From contig JALHLM010000013.1 in the NCBI GenBank assembly GCA_022844585.1, positions 1 through 27,180 of the forward strand: 27,180 nt of DNA, given 5' to 3'. A program made the translations under genes and the position numbers. Position 1 is the stretch's first letter; every line of letters begins with the position of its first letter. The DNA comes from Pirellulales bacterium. GTDB lineage: Bacteria; Planctomycetota; Planctomycetia; Pirellulales; JALHLM01. Positions 8,234 to 17,213 of the stretch are shown here, piece by piece. Under the pieces are notes generated by a model. That model did not search any database, had not been told where the DNA came from, and saw nothing but the letters and a program-made list of their open reading frames with translations.

Positions 8234-9094
8234 TTACAGCGTTTCGGCGTTGAACGTGTCGCCTTGGTCGGGATCGCCAGACTTAAGTCCCTTGGTGAAC
8301 CAGCGAACGCGTTGCTCCGAGGTGCCGTGCGTGAAGGCGTCGGGGACGACGTAACCCTGCGATTGTTTTTGTAGGCGGTCGTCGCCGATGGCGCTAGCGG
8401 CGCGGATGCCTTCTTCGATATCGCCGGCCTCCAGGATTTGGCGAGAAGTCTGCGCATGGTGCGCCCAAACGCCAGCGTAGAAATCGGCTTGCAATTCGAG
8501 CCGCACGGAGAGATCGTTGTATTCCACTTCGGAAAGCCGCCCGCGCATGGCCTGCACCTGTTGGCTGACGCCCAATTGGTTCTGCACGTGGTGGCCGATT
8601 TCATGCGCGATGACGTAGGCCTGCGCGAAGTCGCCCGGTGCGCCGAGCTTGCGATGCAGCTCCTCGAAGAAACTCATATCGAGATAAACCTTTTCGTCGG
8701 CCGGGCAATAGAACGGCCCCATCGCGGCGCTGGCGTAGCCGCAGGCGGATTCCACCTGTCCTGAAAAGAGCACCAGCTTGGGCTGCTGATACACCCGTCC
8801 ATTTTGTTGGAACAATTCCGTCCAGACGTCTTCGGTATCCGCCAGCACGACCGAGACGAATTCCTTAAGCTGCTCTTCGGCCGGATCGAGCTGGCCCTGC
8901 TGGTCGGGCGCGAAGGGAGCGTTTTGACCCTGCTGTTGCTGCTGCTGTTGCAGGAGCGCCGCCGGGTCGCCGCCGAGCAACATCACAATGATCAGCAGCA
9001 CGAGCGTACCCAGCCCGCCGCCGATCATCACGGGGCCGCGCATCCCGCGACGATCCTCGACATTCTCGCTTCTGCGGCCCGATTGCCAACGCAT
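8234..9094 (-). CDS. ypfJ: Neutral zinc metallopeptidase, YpfJ family, membrane anchored
   Basis: The 286-aa protein matches the zn_peptidase (YpfJ) family in length and layout: a short basic N-terminus, one transmembrane segment at about 21-41, a glutamine-rich linker (a run of seven Gln at 49-55) and an extracytoplasmic peptidase domain. The zinc motif HEIGHH is at 164-169, with E200 in LELQADFYAG as the likely third ligand. Two cysteines, C118 and C130, frame the conserved CGYASAAMGPFYC segment and may form a disulfide. The start is well supported, since the ATG has a GAGGAGA ribosome site eight bases upstream. Family members are predicted proteases whose physiological substrates are generally unknown. 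It lies downstream of the diguanylate cyclase gene on the same strand, 132 bases away. Confidence 0.93.
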   Translation of the reverse strand: MRWQSGRRSENVEDRRGMRGPVMIGGGLGTLVLLIIVMLLGGDPAALLQQQQQQQGQNAPFAPDQQGQLDPAEEQLKEFVSVVLADTEDVWTELFQQNGRVYQQPKLVLFSGQVESACGYASAAMGPFYCPADEKVYLDMSFFEELHRKLGAPGDFAQAYVIAHEIGHHVQNQLGVSQQVQAMRGRLSEVEYNDLSVRLELQADFYAGVWAHHAQTSRQILEAGDIEEGIRAASAIGDDRLQKQSQGYVVPDAFTHGTSEQRVRWFTKGLKSGDPDQGDTFNAETL

Positions 9095-9102
9095 GGACGG
9101 GG

Positions 9103-9109
9103 TCTCCTC
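9103..9109 (-). promoter_or_regulatory. Strong Shine-Dalgarno site of the YpfJ-type peptidase gene
   Basis: Read on the minus strand, GAGGAGA lies eight bases before the ATG at 9094. This is one of only two strong ribosome sites in the window, and it fixes the start. Confidence 0.7.
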
Positions 9110-9226
9110 AGGGAACTCGGCGACAAGCAGTTCGCCGCGGGCGCGGCGCTACGCACCCTATCATTGTGGCGCGACGGCGCGTTGACAAGCGCTGGACCAG
9201 CGGGACATGCGGTTGTCCGCGGCCGC

Positions 9227-10834
9227 TTACAGGAAGTGCGAAACCAGGTCCTGAGCTTCCCGCTGCGTCGTCGGACCGCGGGTATAGCCGAGCAGGTCGG
9301 TGCACAATTCCTGAATTTGCGTCGTCCCTTCGATCAGAATCGGGACGGCATCGCTGGGCTGGTTCTCGAGACGAGCCCGGAGCGAGAGGGAACGATCCAG
9401 CAGGGCGTCGACGCCCCGCGCGATTTGCGTCCGCGAGTTCGCGTCTTCGTCGAAATCGCCGGCGTCGCTCACCGCCCGCCAGCCATGCCGCACGGAGGAC
9501 CAGTGCTGGAGCCAGCGCATTAGCGTGCTGCGGCTGATCACGCCGGTCGGCTCGCCGTCGCGGACCAGGATCACGCGGCGGAGCGTGACCCGACAGAAGA
9601 AATCGTAAATCAAACGGACCGGCGTCGCTTCGTCGTAGCAGACGACATTGCGGCTCATCACTTCATGGATCGGCCGCTTCCAGGCGTCGCGCGAGATCAT
9701 GGTGGCGATGCAGTCCTGCTCGGACAGAATGCCAATCACGCGACTTGCTTCGTCGACCACCGGCGCGGAGCTGATGCGGTAGCGGAGGAAATACTCCACC
9801 GCTTCTCCGACGGTGGACGTGTGCCGCAGGGAGGCCACCGGGCTGCTCATGATGTCGCGAGCGAGCGCGTCCTGGAACAGGTCGTTCGCGGCCACGAATT
9901 CGCGATCGCCTGTCACGGCGTTCCGCAATTCGCCTTGTCCGACCACGCGATTGCGGCCGGCCTTCTTGGCGGCCAGCAACGCTTCGTCAGCTAAGGCGAT
10001 GAGTTGATCTGGCGTTTGGATTTCATCCGACGACTGTGCCACGCCGAAGCTGGCCGTGAGCGCGACGAGTTTTCCGGAGAGATTGATACGCAGCCCAGCG
10101 ATGGCTTCCCGCACGCGCTCCGACCAGATGACTGCGTCGACTTCGCGCGTTTCCGGCAAAAGCGCGGCGAATTCCTCGCCACCGTAGCGGCAGATGAAGT
10201 CGGAGGCGCGGCATTGGGCGGCCAACGCTCGGGCGACTTCTCGGAGCGCGACGTCTCCCGCCGGATGGCCGAACGCGTCGTTCACGCGCTTAAAGTAGTC
10301 GACGTCCAACATCACGCACGAAAGTGGCACGTTGTACCGCTTGGCGCGATCGAACTCTCGGCGGCAGTCGTTCACAAACAAACGCCGCGTGGCGATGCCG
10401 GTCAGCACGTCAGTATGCGCTTGCTGGGTCAACTTGCGCTCGACGTCGAGCACGCGCAGTCCAGCTTTGAGTCGGGCCAATAGTTCGCCGCGATTCACCG
10501 GCTTGGTGACGAAATCATCGGCGCCGGCTTCAAGCCCGGCGATCATTTCGTTCTGACCGGTATTGCCGGTGACGAACAGCACGTAGACGTAGTGCGGCAA
10601 TTCGAGTTGCCGCACGCGGCGACAGAGTTCCAGCCCGTTGAGGCGCGGCATGTCCCAGTCGGTAATCAAGAAATCAGGCGGATTCTCTTCGATCATCCGC
10701 AGCGCATCGAGGCCGTCGGCCGCTTGCTCGACGGAATAGCCGTCCACCTCCAGCGACTTGCCGAGAATGCGCAAGATCGCCGGGTCGTCGTCGACGAGCA
10801 GGACTCGTGATTTGACGGGAGCGGTATCAGTCAT
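9227..10834 (-). CDS. Response regulator diguanylate cyclase with tandem CBS domains (REC-GGDEF-CBS-CBS)
   Basis: The 535-aa cytoplasmic protein is predicted to make cyclic di-GMP from two GTP under phosphorelay control. The receiver domain (residues 10-125) has the acidic cluster DDD at 15-17, phosphoacceptor D59, T89 and K111. The GGDEF domain (about 140-300) has LDVDYFKRVND with metal ligand D177, and the active-site loop GGEEF at 218-222. RASD at 209-212, five residues before GGEEF, is the canonical inhibitory I-site. Two CBS motifs follow (about 315-445, starting DIMSSPV and EVMSRNV), which usually bind adenylates. The last 90 residues are unassigned and helical-looking. I chose ATG 10834; an upstream in-frame GTG at 10864 has no ribosome site either. 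No histidine kinase lies nearby. Confidence 0.93.
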   Translation of the reverse strand: MTDTAPVKSRVLLVDDDPAILRILGKSLEVDGYSVEQAADGLDALRMIEENPPDFLITDWDMPRLNGLELCRRVRQLELPHYVYVLFVTGNTGQNEMIAGLEAGADDFVTKPVNRGELLARLKAGLRVLDVERKLTQQAHTDVLTGIATRRLFVNDCRREFDRAKRYNVPLSCVMLDVDYFKRVNDAFGHPAGDVALREVARALAAQCRASDFICRYGGEEFAALLPETREVDAVIWSERVREAIAGLRINLSGKLVALTASFGVAQSSDEIQTPDQLIALADEALLAAKKAGRNRVVGQGELRNAVTGDREFVAANDLFQDALARDIMSSPVASLRHTSTVGEAVEYFLRYRISSAPVVDEASRVIGILSEQDCIATMISRDAWKRPIHEVMSRNVVCYDEATPVRLIYDFFCRVTLRRVILVRDGEPTGVISRSTLMRWLQHWSSVRHGWRAVSDAGDFDEDANSRTQIARGVDALLDRSLSLRARLENQPSDAVPILIEGTTQIQELCTDLLGYTRGPTTQREAQDLVSHFL

Positions 10835-11123
10835 GAAACAATCAACGCGCTGCCAATGTTTCACCGGGCGCGCACATCGGGATGCGCACCGCGAGCGGCT
10901 AAGGGAATATACATTGGCGATTTGGCAACGCGAAAAGACTTTCCCACCAAAGGTGGTACTTTGATCAACTCGGCCGATAGAGTCGGCACGATCAATTCCG
11001 TTGACCTGAGCTCGGCGCGTCTGAGCAGGTGGTGCCGCGAAAACGGGCGCGCCTGCTGGGAATATTCTGGAAGTGCCGTATCAGGCAAATGATCGAGCGG
11101 ATCGACAGAAGATACGACGTGGC

Positions 11124-11400
11124 CTACCGCCCGCCGCGTCCTCCGCCTCCGCCACCGTTACGCTGCCCGCCACCTCCGCCGTTGCGTTGGCCGCCCCCTT
11201 GGCCTTGTTGGCCGCCAAATCCGCCGCCGCCGAAGCCGCCAAAACCTCCGCCAGGTCCGCCGAATCCACCGCCACCGAACCCGCCAAAGCCTCCTTGGCC
11301 GAACTGGCGCCCGCCGTTTTGGTTGCCCTGATTCTGATTGCGGCCGTTGTTGCGTTGGTTGTTATTGTTGCCGCGGGAATTGGTTTGGGCACTTTCTCCC
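11124..11400 (-). repeat. Low-complexity Gly/Asn/Gln-rich coding tail
   Basis: The last 90 or so codons of the secretin-like gene form an imprecise reiteration encoding GGFGG, GGGG, NNNQRNN and GQRNGGGG units. Further glycine codon runs occur at about 11612-11680 and 11964-12000 in the same gene, at loops between repeats. Such DNA is prone to length change by slippage. Confidence 0.8.
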
Positions 11401-14153
11401 AACAATCCGGAAATCGCTTCCTGGACCGATTCCGTGTTGGCACGCTTCAACGTGACGACGCGCGTCGTTTCCGGCGAGGTTGGAATCGCTTGGTCCAGCG
11501 TACGGACGAGTTCTTCGACTTCCTGATACAACGGCTGCGGCGCCGAAACGATCAGCGAATTGTTGCGGGTGTCGACGCCGATCGTCATCTTCTCTACTTC
11601 GGAGGCTGCGCCACCACCGCCGCCGCCGCCATTGTTGCCGCCGCCGCGTCCACCGCGACCGCCTCGTCCGCCGCGGAGCATCATCTCCATGAACTCCTGC
11701 GGGTTGGGCTGACGCTGGCCGGTGCCCGCGGAGGTTTGCTCCTGATAAACTGCTTTCACGATGTTCGCCACTTCCGTCGCGTCGGTCGAATACAACTGAA
11801 TGATGCGTGGGCGCGGGCTGATCTGCGTTTCCGGCGTCTCCGGTTGATCGATGACTTGCAGCAATTGCTCGATCGTGTCGAGATTTGATTGCGACGCTTG
11901 CACGAAGAGGGCGTTGAGCCGCATGTCGGGGACGACCAACGTGCCGCCGGTCAAACGGGTGACCGTGCCGCTGCCGCCGCCACCGCCTCCTCCTCCGCCC
12001 ATGCCCATCAGGCTGCCCATCAATCCGCCCATGTCGCCGAACGCGGCGCCGGCCAGATCGCCCATCAGCGAACCGCCGGCATCGCCGCCGGTCGAACCGC
12101 CTAGGATTGAAGCCAGCGTTTGCGCGGCGGTTGTGGCCGAGGCGTTCTGCAGATAGAAGACGGTAAACTCTTGGCTGCTGCCGCCCGCTGCGCCTTCGGC
12201 GAGCGTGCCGAGCATGGCTTCGAGCGCGTCGAGCGCTTCGGTGTCTTCCGAGGCGATCATCACGCCGCCGGGTCCAGGAGAAACGATGATCGGCGCATTG
12301 GCTTTCGACGGGGCAACCTCTGTGTCGTCGGCTGGCGCTGCGTCCGTTTCTGCGGGCGCCGCTTCCGGCGTGGTTTCTTCTTGGGGCTCGTCGATCACTT
12401 CCTCGATCGCTTTGTCCGTCGTTTCTTCAACGGCGGGGGCCGGCTCAATCGGCGTTTGCTGCACGGCCAACTGGAAGGGCGAGCTGTGTGCGGTGTACGC
12501 GCTACTGCGATCCTCGTCCGCGCGCAACGTCCGCTCGGTCGGCGGCGTTTCCGGTTGCCGATCCACTGGTGGCGGGCTGAGCATGCGATTGGGACGGACC
12601 TGCGGCGCGGTGGCTTCCGCGGCGGGATTCATACCGCGCAACGTCGGCGCTACCGCCGACGGAGTGACCACGCGAATCTGATTGCGTCGCAGCGTCGGCC
12701 AGATTTGCTCCAATTGCTCCAGGGCGACGCGTTGGGCGCGGCCCGTGAGCGGCAGCATCCGCATCCGAGCATTCGACTTCGCGAGGCCGCCAGGCGTTTG
12801 CACTTCGCCCATCTTTTCGAGCCATTTGCGAATCTCTTCCACTTGCCCCTTGGAGCCGCGGACCATGAGTTGCTTGGTGTTCGGCTCCGCGTCTACCTTG
12901 GGGGCGCTCGCCGCGTTTTCGCCGGTCGAGGCGAACAACTTGTTGATCGCCAACACGGCCAGTTGCGGATCGAGCTTGCTAAGCTTGAAAACTTCGACCT
13001 GCTTGGCTTCGCCGGAAAGCTCTTCGATCGTGGCGCGAATGGTCGCGTGTTGCGAGGGCTTCGCGCGCGCGATCAAACTGCCGTTTTGCGGATCGAGCGC
13101 CAGGTTCATGTCCGTCGCGCCGGCGAAGATCGTTTGCAATACGGATAACACGGTGTTGGGGTCCGCGCTGCCGACGCCATAGACCATCAGTTGTGGCGTT
13201 TCGATCGTCGGCATGCCGCCGATCGCGCCCCCTTGGCCCGGCGTGTCGATCGTGTCCAGGATCGCCCGGACGCGTTTGACCAGATCGGACCGGCCGCTCG
13301 CCAGCAGCTTGCCGGAGAGCGGGTCAATGGCGATCCGCAGGCTGCCGTCCTCGGTGCCGTTCTTGTCTTCGGGGAAATCCATCAACTGCCGGATCATCGA
13401 CAAGGCGTCGAGCGGCGAGACGTAACGCATCTCGAAAACGGCGATCGGTCCGCTTTCGGCCGAACCAGGGTTTTCGATCGATTCAACCACCTCGCGCACT
13501 GTGCGAAGCTGCCAGACCGAACCGGTCACCATCACCTGCTGCGCCGAGGGGAGGACGACAACTTTGCCGTTTGGTTCGACTAGTTTTTTCAGTTCGCCTT
13601 CGGCCTGGTCCGGCGTGAGGCGTTCCAGTTTGAAGAGGACGCTGACGATTTCGTGCTTGCCGCGGTTTTCCAGTTCGTCCGCCGTGATCGTGGGGACGAG
13701 ATTCGGCGGGATGCCGTCTTCCAAATTGACCACCATCAACAGCCGCTCGCGCCGGATGAGCGTGTAGCCGCGAATCTGGAGCAACTCGTTCAGAACGTCG
13801 ATCGCCTCGGCCAGGTTGTACGTGCGGTTATCGATGTAATTGCAGGTCCCCGGCGGCGGGCTGGTCATTTCCAGGGAGAGGTCGGCCTCGTCCGCGAACC
13901 AGGGGATCACTTCTTTCCAGGGCGTGTGCCGGAAGTTGAAAGACAGAAATCGATCGTCACCGGTGGCGGGCGTCCGTTCGCCGGCCGATTCCGCCACGTC
14001 TGCTTCCTGCGTGACTTCGGCCTTTGCCTCGGCGGGGGCCTCAGGCGCAACCGCTGCCGCGGCAACGGCTTCCGGTGCTTTGGCGGCGTCGATCTCCGGG
14101 TCCGCTCCGGCCAAGAGCCATACGAGACCAGCGAAAACAGGGGCGGCGATCAT
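11124..14153 (-). CDS. Secretin N-domain repeat protein without visible secretin pore domain
   Basis: The 1009-aa protein starts with a hydrophobic export or anchor segment (residues 1-16) and an Ala/Glu-rich linker. An N0-like domain (about 60-130) precedes about seven N1/NolW-type repeats, each a beta-strand such as VEVFKLSKL or IIQLYSTDA, a helix, and a closing V-x-x-x-N-x-L-I/M-V strand. The fifth is interrupted by an acidic, Pro-rich linker of about 110 residues. An eighth half-repeat runs into a Gly/Asn/Gln/Arg-rich tail with FGGFGGGG units. No secretin beta-barrel, with its usual PxLGxIPxLG motif, is seen. Secretin N-domains form periplasmic rings in type II/IV secretion, so a periplasmic scaffold is plausible, but no other secretion genes are here. 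I chose ATG 14153; TTG 14183 is the alternative. Confidence 0.85.
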   Translation of the reverse strand: MIAAPVFAGLVWLLAGADPEIDAAKAPEAVAAAAVAPEAPAEAKAEVTQEADVAESAGERTPATGDDRFLSFNFRHTPWKEVIPWFADEADLSLEMTSPPPGTCNYIDNRTYNLAEAIDVLNELLQIRGYTLIRRERLLMVVNLEDGIPPNLVPTITADELENRGKHEIVSVLFKLERLTPDQAEGELKKLVEPNGKVVVLPSAQQVMVTGSVWQLRTVREVVESIENPGSAESGPIAVFEMRYVSPLDALSMIRQLMDFPEDKNGTEDGSLRIAIDPLSGKLLASGRSDLVKRVRAILDTIDTPGQGGAIGGMPTIETPQLMVYGVGSADPNTVLSVLQTIFAGATDMNLALDPQNGSLIARAKPSQHATIRATIEELSGEAKQVEVFKLSKLDPQLAVLAINKLFASTGENAASAPKVDAEPNTKQLMVRGSKGQVEEIRKWLEKMGEVQTPGGLAKSNARMRMLPLTGRAQRVALEQLEQIWPTLRRNQIRVVTPSAVAPTLRGMNPAAEATAPQVRPNRMLSPPPVDRQPETPPTERTLRADEDRSSAYTAHSSPFQLAVQQTPIEPAPAVEETTDKAIEEVIDEPQEETTPEAAPAETDAAPADDTEVAPSKANAPIIVSPGPGGVMIASEDTEALDALEAMLGTLAEGAAGGSSQEFTVFYLQNASATTAAQTLASILGGSTGGDAGGSLMGDLAGAAFGDMGGLMGSLMGMGGGGGGGGGSGTVTRLTGGTLVVPDMRLNALFVQASQSNLDTIEQLLQVIDQPETPETQISPRPRIIQLYSTDATEVANIVKAVYQEQTSAGTGQRQPNPQEFMEMMLRGGRGGRGGRGGGNNGGGGGGGAASEVEKMTIGVDTRNNSLIVSAPQPLYQEVEELVRTLDQAIPTSPETTRVVTLKRANTESVQEAISGLLGESAQTNSRGNNNNQRNNGRNQNQGNQNGGRQFGQGGFGGFGGGGFGGPGGGFGGFGGGGFGGQQGQGGGQRNGGGGGQRNGGGGGGRGGR

Positions 14154-14452
14154 GGATATCCAGCAAACTGAGGAGAATTGCAACGAAATGGGCCGGCGAC
14201 TCCGCTCGCCGAGGATTAAACCCCCGCAGGCGGCCGGAAGTTTCGTGGGAGCCCGGCTTTGCGATCGGCCGCCGGTCCCCGACCTCCAGGATAATCGCCC
14301 GCCTTCGGAACGCCCAAGGCAATTGGCCGTTCAGCATGAGCCAAACGCGCGGATTTGGTGGGTTTACGACGCGATTGCTTGCAATCCGCCCTGGGGATTC
14401 CCAGAATCTCGGCTGCGTCCCCGCCGCCGTCCCGCCCGGAGTTTCCTCTGCC
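14154..14452. other. Divergent intergenic region (299 bp)
   Basis: This gap lies between the secretin-like and metallohydrolase genes, which are transcribed away from each other, so both promoters should lie here. I could not pick out a confident promoter or operator. Frames that cross it on either strand are extensions of the flanking genes before their true starts. Confidence 0.4.
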
Positions 14453-16981
14453 ATGCGTCTCGCCCCATTGCTCGCCCTATTCCCTCTCGTCTCACTGGTG
14501 GCTCTTCCTGCCCCGGCGGCCGAAATCATCCGGCTGACCGCCGAGAACTACGACGAACTTTGCCCGAAGGGGAAGGAAGTCGACGCCATTTACGGCGACT
14601 ACCTGATCCGCAACGACCAGATCGTGGCGGTGATCGCCCAGCCGACCACCTGGCGCAACGCCAACATGACGGTCCGCGGCGTGGCGGCGGCGGTGATTGA
14701 TTTGGCGTTCCGGGACGAGCAGAACGACCAGTTGAGTGCGTTCTACCCTGACGCGCGGCAGTTCGAGTACCGCGAGGTGGACGCCCTCCCAGAGCTCCAG
14801 AAAGCGGAAGCGGTCTCGATCACTTTCCGCTCGGCTGCGACCGCGGTGCGACCCGCCGCGAAGCTAACCTACACGCTCAAGGACCAACAGCCTTGGCTGA
14901 ATGTGACGACGGAATATGAAAACACGTCCGACAAACCCCTGCCGGTCAGCACGCGGCATGGCTTTGACGAGCCGACGGCAACACGTCTACTGGACGAAGT
15001 CCGAGCCGACAATACGTTTGAAAAAGTCCCAAACGGCCCCTGCGCCGTCTGGTGGGCCGACGACAATCATTGGCGACAGGCTTACGGCATTGTCGCCAGA
15101 GACTTCACCATCGCCAGCGACAACACCAATCGGACGTCGCAGATCAGCTATCGGCGCGGTGATTCGGATGCCGTGGAGCTCAAACCCGCTGAGACGCTCA
15201 AGCTGGAGCGAATCATTGCGCCGGGGCTGCATCGCGGCGACGCGTTTGCGCTGCCTGCTCGATTGGCTGGCGAATTCACGGACAACCTATTGATCGTCGT
15301 CACCGACGAAGCCGGACGCCCGGTTCCTGAAGCTTGGATTCGCGTTGGTGAATCCGGGCCAGGACAGATTGTCGCGCGGGGCAATGTTAGCACGCGCGCC
15401 ACGGCAGGTAAGTACGCGGTCACTGTGGAAGCTGCGGGCCATGGGCCCGCCGTACGCCAGGAATTCAACGTCGGCGTAGCGGAATTAAAGACCATCAAGT
15501 TACCGCCCGCTGGCCGCGTCCAAGCGAAAATCATCGACGGCGACGGCAACCCCGTCGCCTGCAAGGTCGAGTTCATTGGCCGCGACGGCACGGAGAGTCC
15601 CAACTTTGGGCACGACAGCGAGACCTATGCGGTGCGCAATCTGCGCTACACGCCGGACGGGACGTTCGATCAGAAGATCAATCCGGGCAAGTACGACGTG
15701 ATCGTCAGCCACGGCATTGAATTTGACGCCTACTTCGGCCAAATCACGGTCGAAGCTGGAAAGACGGCCGTGCTGGAAGCGAAACTGCCGCGCACTGTCG
15801 ATACCGCCGGCTGGGTCAGCACCGATTTCCATAGCCACGCGAGTCCTTCGGGCGACAACACCGCCAGCCAACTGGGCCGCGTGTTGAATCTTCTGGCGGA
15901 GCATATCGAGTACGCCCCCTGCACGGAGCACAATCGTATCGACACGTATCTGCCGCACTTCGAAACGCTCAAGGTCAACGGCCGGATGGCGACCGCGTCC
16001 GGCATGGAATTGACCGGCTCGCCGCTGCCGCTCAATCATCAGAACGCGTTTCCGCTGGTAATGAAAAAAGGCGAACAAGACCAAGGCGGGCCGCTAACGG
16101 ATAACGATCCGGTCGCGCAAGTGAGCCGTCTGGCGCTGTGGGACGCGCGGAGCGAAAAGCTCGTCCAGCAGAATCATCCGGACTTGGGCTGGCTCTATGA
16201 CGACGCCGACGGGAATTTTTCGCCGGACGAAGGCTTTCGCGGGATGATTCAGTTTCAGGACGTCGTCGAAATCCACATGACGCACCGGCTGTTAAAGATG
16301 GAGCCGTATTTCGAATACGACGGCAAGTCGGAAAACAACGTGGCCTTCAACTGGTTGCAGTTCTTGAACCAAGGTATTCGCACGCCGGCCGTTCACAACA
16401 CCGACGCCCATTACAACTACCACGGCTCCGGCGGCATTCGCAACTATGTGCGCAGCAAGACCGACAATCCGGCGGAGATTCAAACCATCGACATCGTTCA
16501 CGAGAGCGAAGCCGGCCATATCACGCTCACGAACGGGCCGTTCCTGGAAGTGAGCGCCAAGGCCAGCGACGTGGCAGCAGTCCCCGGGGATGATCTGGCG
16601 TCACCCGACGGCGAAGTCACGCTCGACGTTCGCGTGCAATGCGCCAACTGGCTGGACATCGATCGCGTGCAAGTGCTGGTCAACGGCCGCGCGGTTGAGG
16701 ACTACAACTTCACGCGCTCGAAGACGCCGGAGTTGTTTCACGACGGCGTCGTCAAGTTCGAACACGTGATTCCGGTCAAAGTCGAGAAGGACGCGCACTT
16801 GATCGTCGTCGCCGTCCACGAGACGAAAACCGTCGGTCCGGTGATGGGCCCGGAATGGGGGAAAGAACTGATCGGCGCCTGCGCCAACCCGATTTACGTG
16901 GATGTCGACGGCGGCGGTTTCCAGCCGAACGGCGATACGCTGGATCATCCGCTCCCCGTGAAAGGCGGGCGGCCAAAGTAA
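14453..16981 (+). CDS. Secreted CehA/McbA-type PHP-like metallohydrolase
   Basis: The 842-aa protein has a clear Sec signal peptide (MRLAPLLALFPLVSLVALPAPAA, cleavage near residue 23). The N-terminal half is beta-rich and includes carboxypeptidase-regulatory-like segments at about 280-450 (DEAGRPVPEAWIRV and DGDGNPVACKVEF). The hydrolase core begins at about 455 with TDFHSH (H460, H462), then TEHN (E492, H493), QNHP (H575) and HNTDAH (H648, D651, H653). These are the metal-ligand blocks expected of PHP-fold CehA/McbA proteins. Named members hydrolyse carbamate or amide compounds, but this large secreted type is common in planctomycetes and its substrate is unknown. The frame is open far upstream; ATG 14453 is chosen because it begins the signal peptide and has CGGAG 12 bases upstream. 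Confidence 0.88.
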   Translation: MRLAPLLALFPLVSLVALPAPAAEIIRLTAENYDELCPKGKEVDAIYGDYLIRNDQIVAVIAQPTTWRNANMTVRGVAAAVIDLAFRDEQNDQLSAFYPDARQFEYREVDALPELQKAEAVSITFRSAATAVRPAAKLTYTLKDQQPWLNVTTEYENTSDKPLPVSTRHGFDEPTATRLLDEVRADNTFEKVPNGPCAVWWADDNHWRQAYGIVARDFTIASDNTNRTSQISYRRGDSDAVELKPAETLKLERIIAPGLHRGDAFALPARLAGEFTDNLLIVVTDEAGRPVPEAWIRVGESGPGQIVARGNVSTRATAGKYAVTVEAAGHGPAVRQEFNVGVAELKTIKLPPAGRVQAKIIDGDGNPVACKVEFIGRDGTESPNFGHDSETYAVRNLRYTPDGTFDQKINPGKYDVIVSHGIEFDAYFGQITVEAGKTAVLEAKLPRTVDTAGWVSTDFHSHASPSGDNTASQLGRVLNLLAEHIEYAPCTEHNRIDTYLPHFETLKVNGRMATASGMELTGSPLPLNHQNAFPLVMKKGEQDQGGPLTDNDPVAQVSRLALWDARSEKLVQQNHPDLGWLYDDADGNFSPDEGFRGMIQFQDVVEIHMTHRLLKMEPYFEYDGKSENNVAFNWLQFLNQGIRTPAVHNTDAHYNYHGSGGIRNYVRSKTDNPAEIQTIDIVHESEAGHITLTNGPFLEVSAKASDVAAVPGDDLASPDGEVTLDVRVQCANWLDIDRVQVLVNGRAVEDYNFTRSKTPELFHDGVVKFEHVIPVKVEKDAHLIVVAVHETKTVGPVMGPEWGKELIGACANPIYVDVDGGGFQPNGDTLDHPLPVKGGRPK

Positions 16982-17013
16982 CTGCGATCGAAGTTTCGCG
17001 CCCCCACGCGTAT

Positions 17014-17182
17014 ACTAGCCCGTAGCGCCAGCGAGGGAGAGTTGAGGTCGGTGATGGCCAAAACGGGTACGCCGAGCGGACGCACCAATTGCGGTTGAGT
17101 TCGGCGCCGGTAAACGTCGATTCGGCGTATTCGTCAACCGATCGTCATCGTCCTCTCTCCCTCGCTGGCGCTACGGGCTAGT
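17014..17182. repeat. Perfect 28-bp inverted repeat element, copy 1 of the CCCTCGCTGGCGC family
   Basis: The arms 17014-17041 and 17155-17182 are perfect inverted copies of 28 bases, separated by 113 bases. The arm core GCGCCAGCGAGGG recurs at 22562-22666, so this is a family. The element fills most of the 232-bp gap between the metallohydrolase and the DUF4175-like gene and ends 31 bases before the latter's start. No coding content is seen in the loop. Confidence 0.9.
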
Positions 17183-17213
17183 GTGATGGCACTCTGTCCA
17201 GGGTCGCGTTCTG

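Noticed and set aside
10942..10957. Small hairpin CCACC-AAA-GGTGG as an intrinsic terminator
   Set aside because: The stem is only 5 bp with a 3-base loop and no T run follows on the relevant strand. It also lies upstream of the diguanylate cyclase gene rather than just after a stop.
14024..14452. Upstream extension of the metallohydrolase frame into the secretin-like gene
   Set aside because: The signal peptide starts at 14453, and the extension is antisense to the secretin-like N-terminus.
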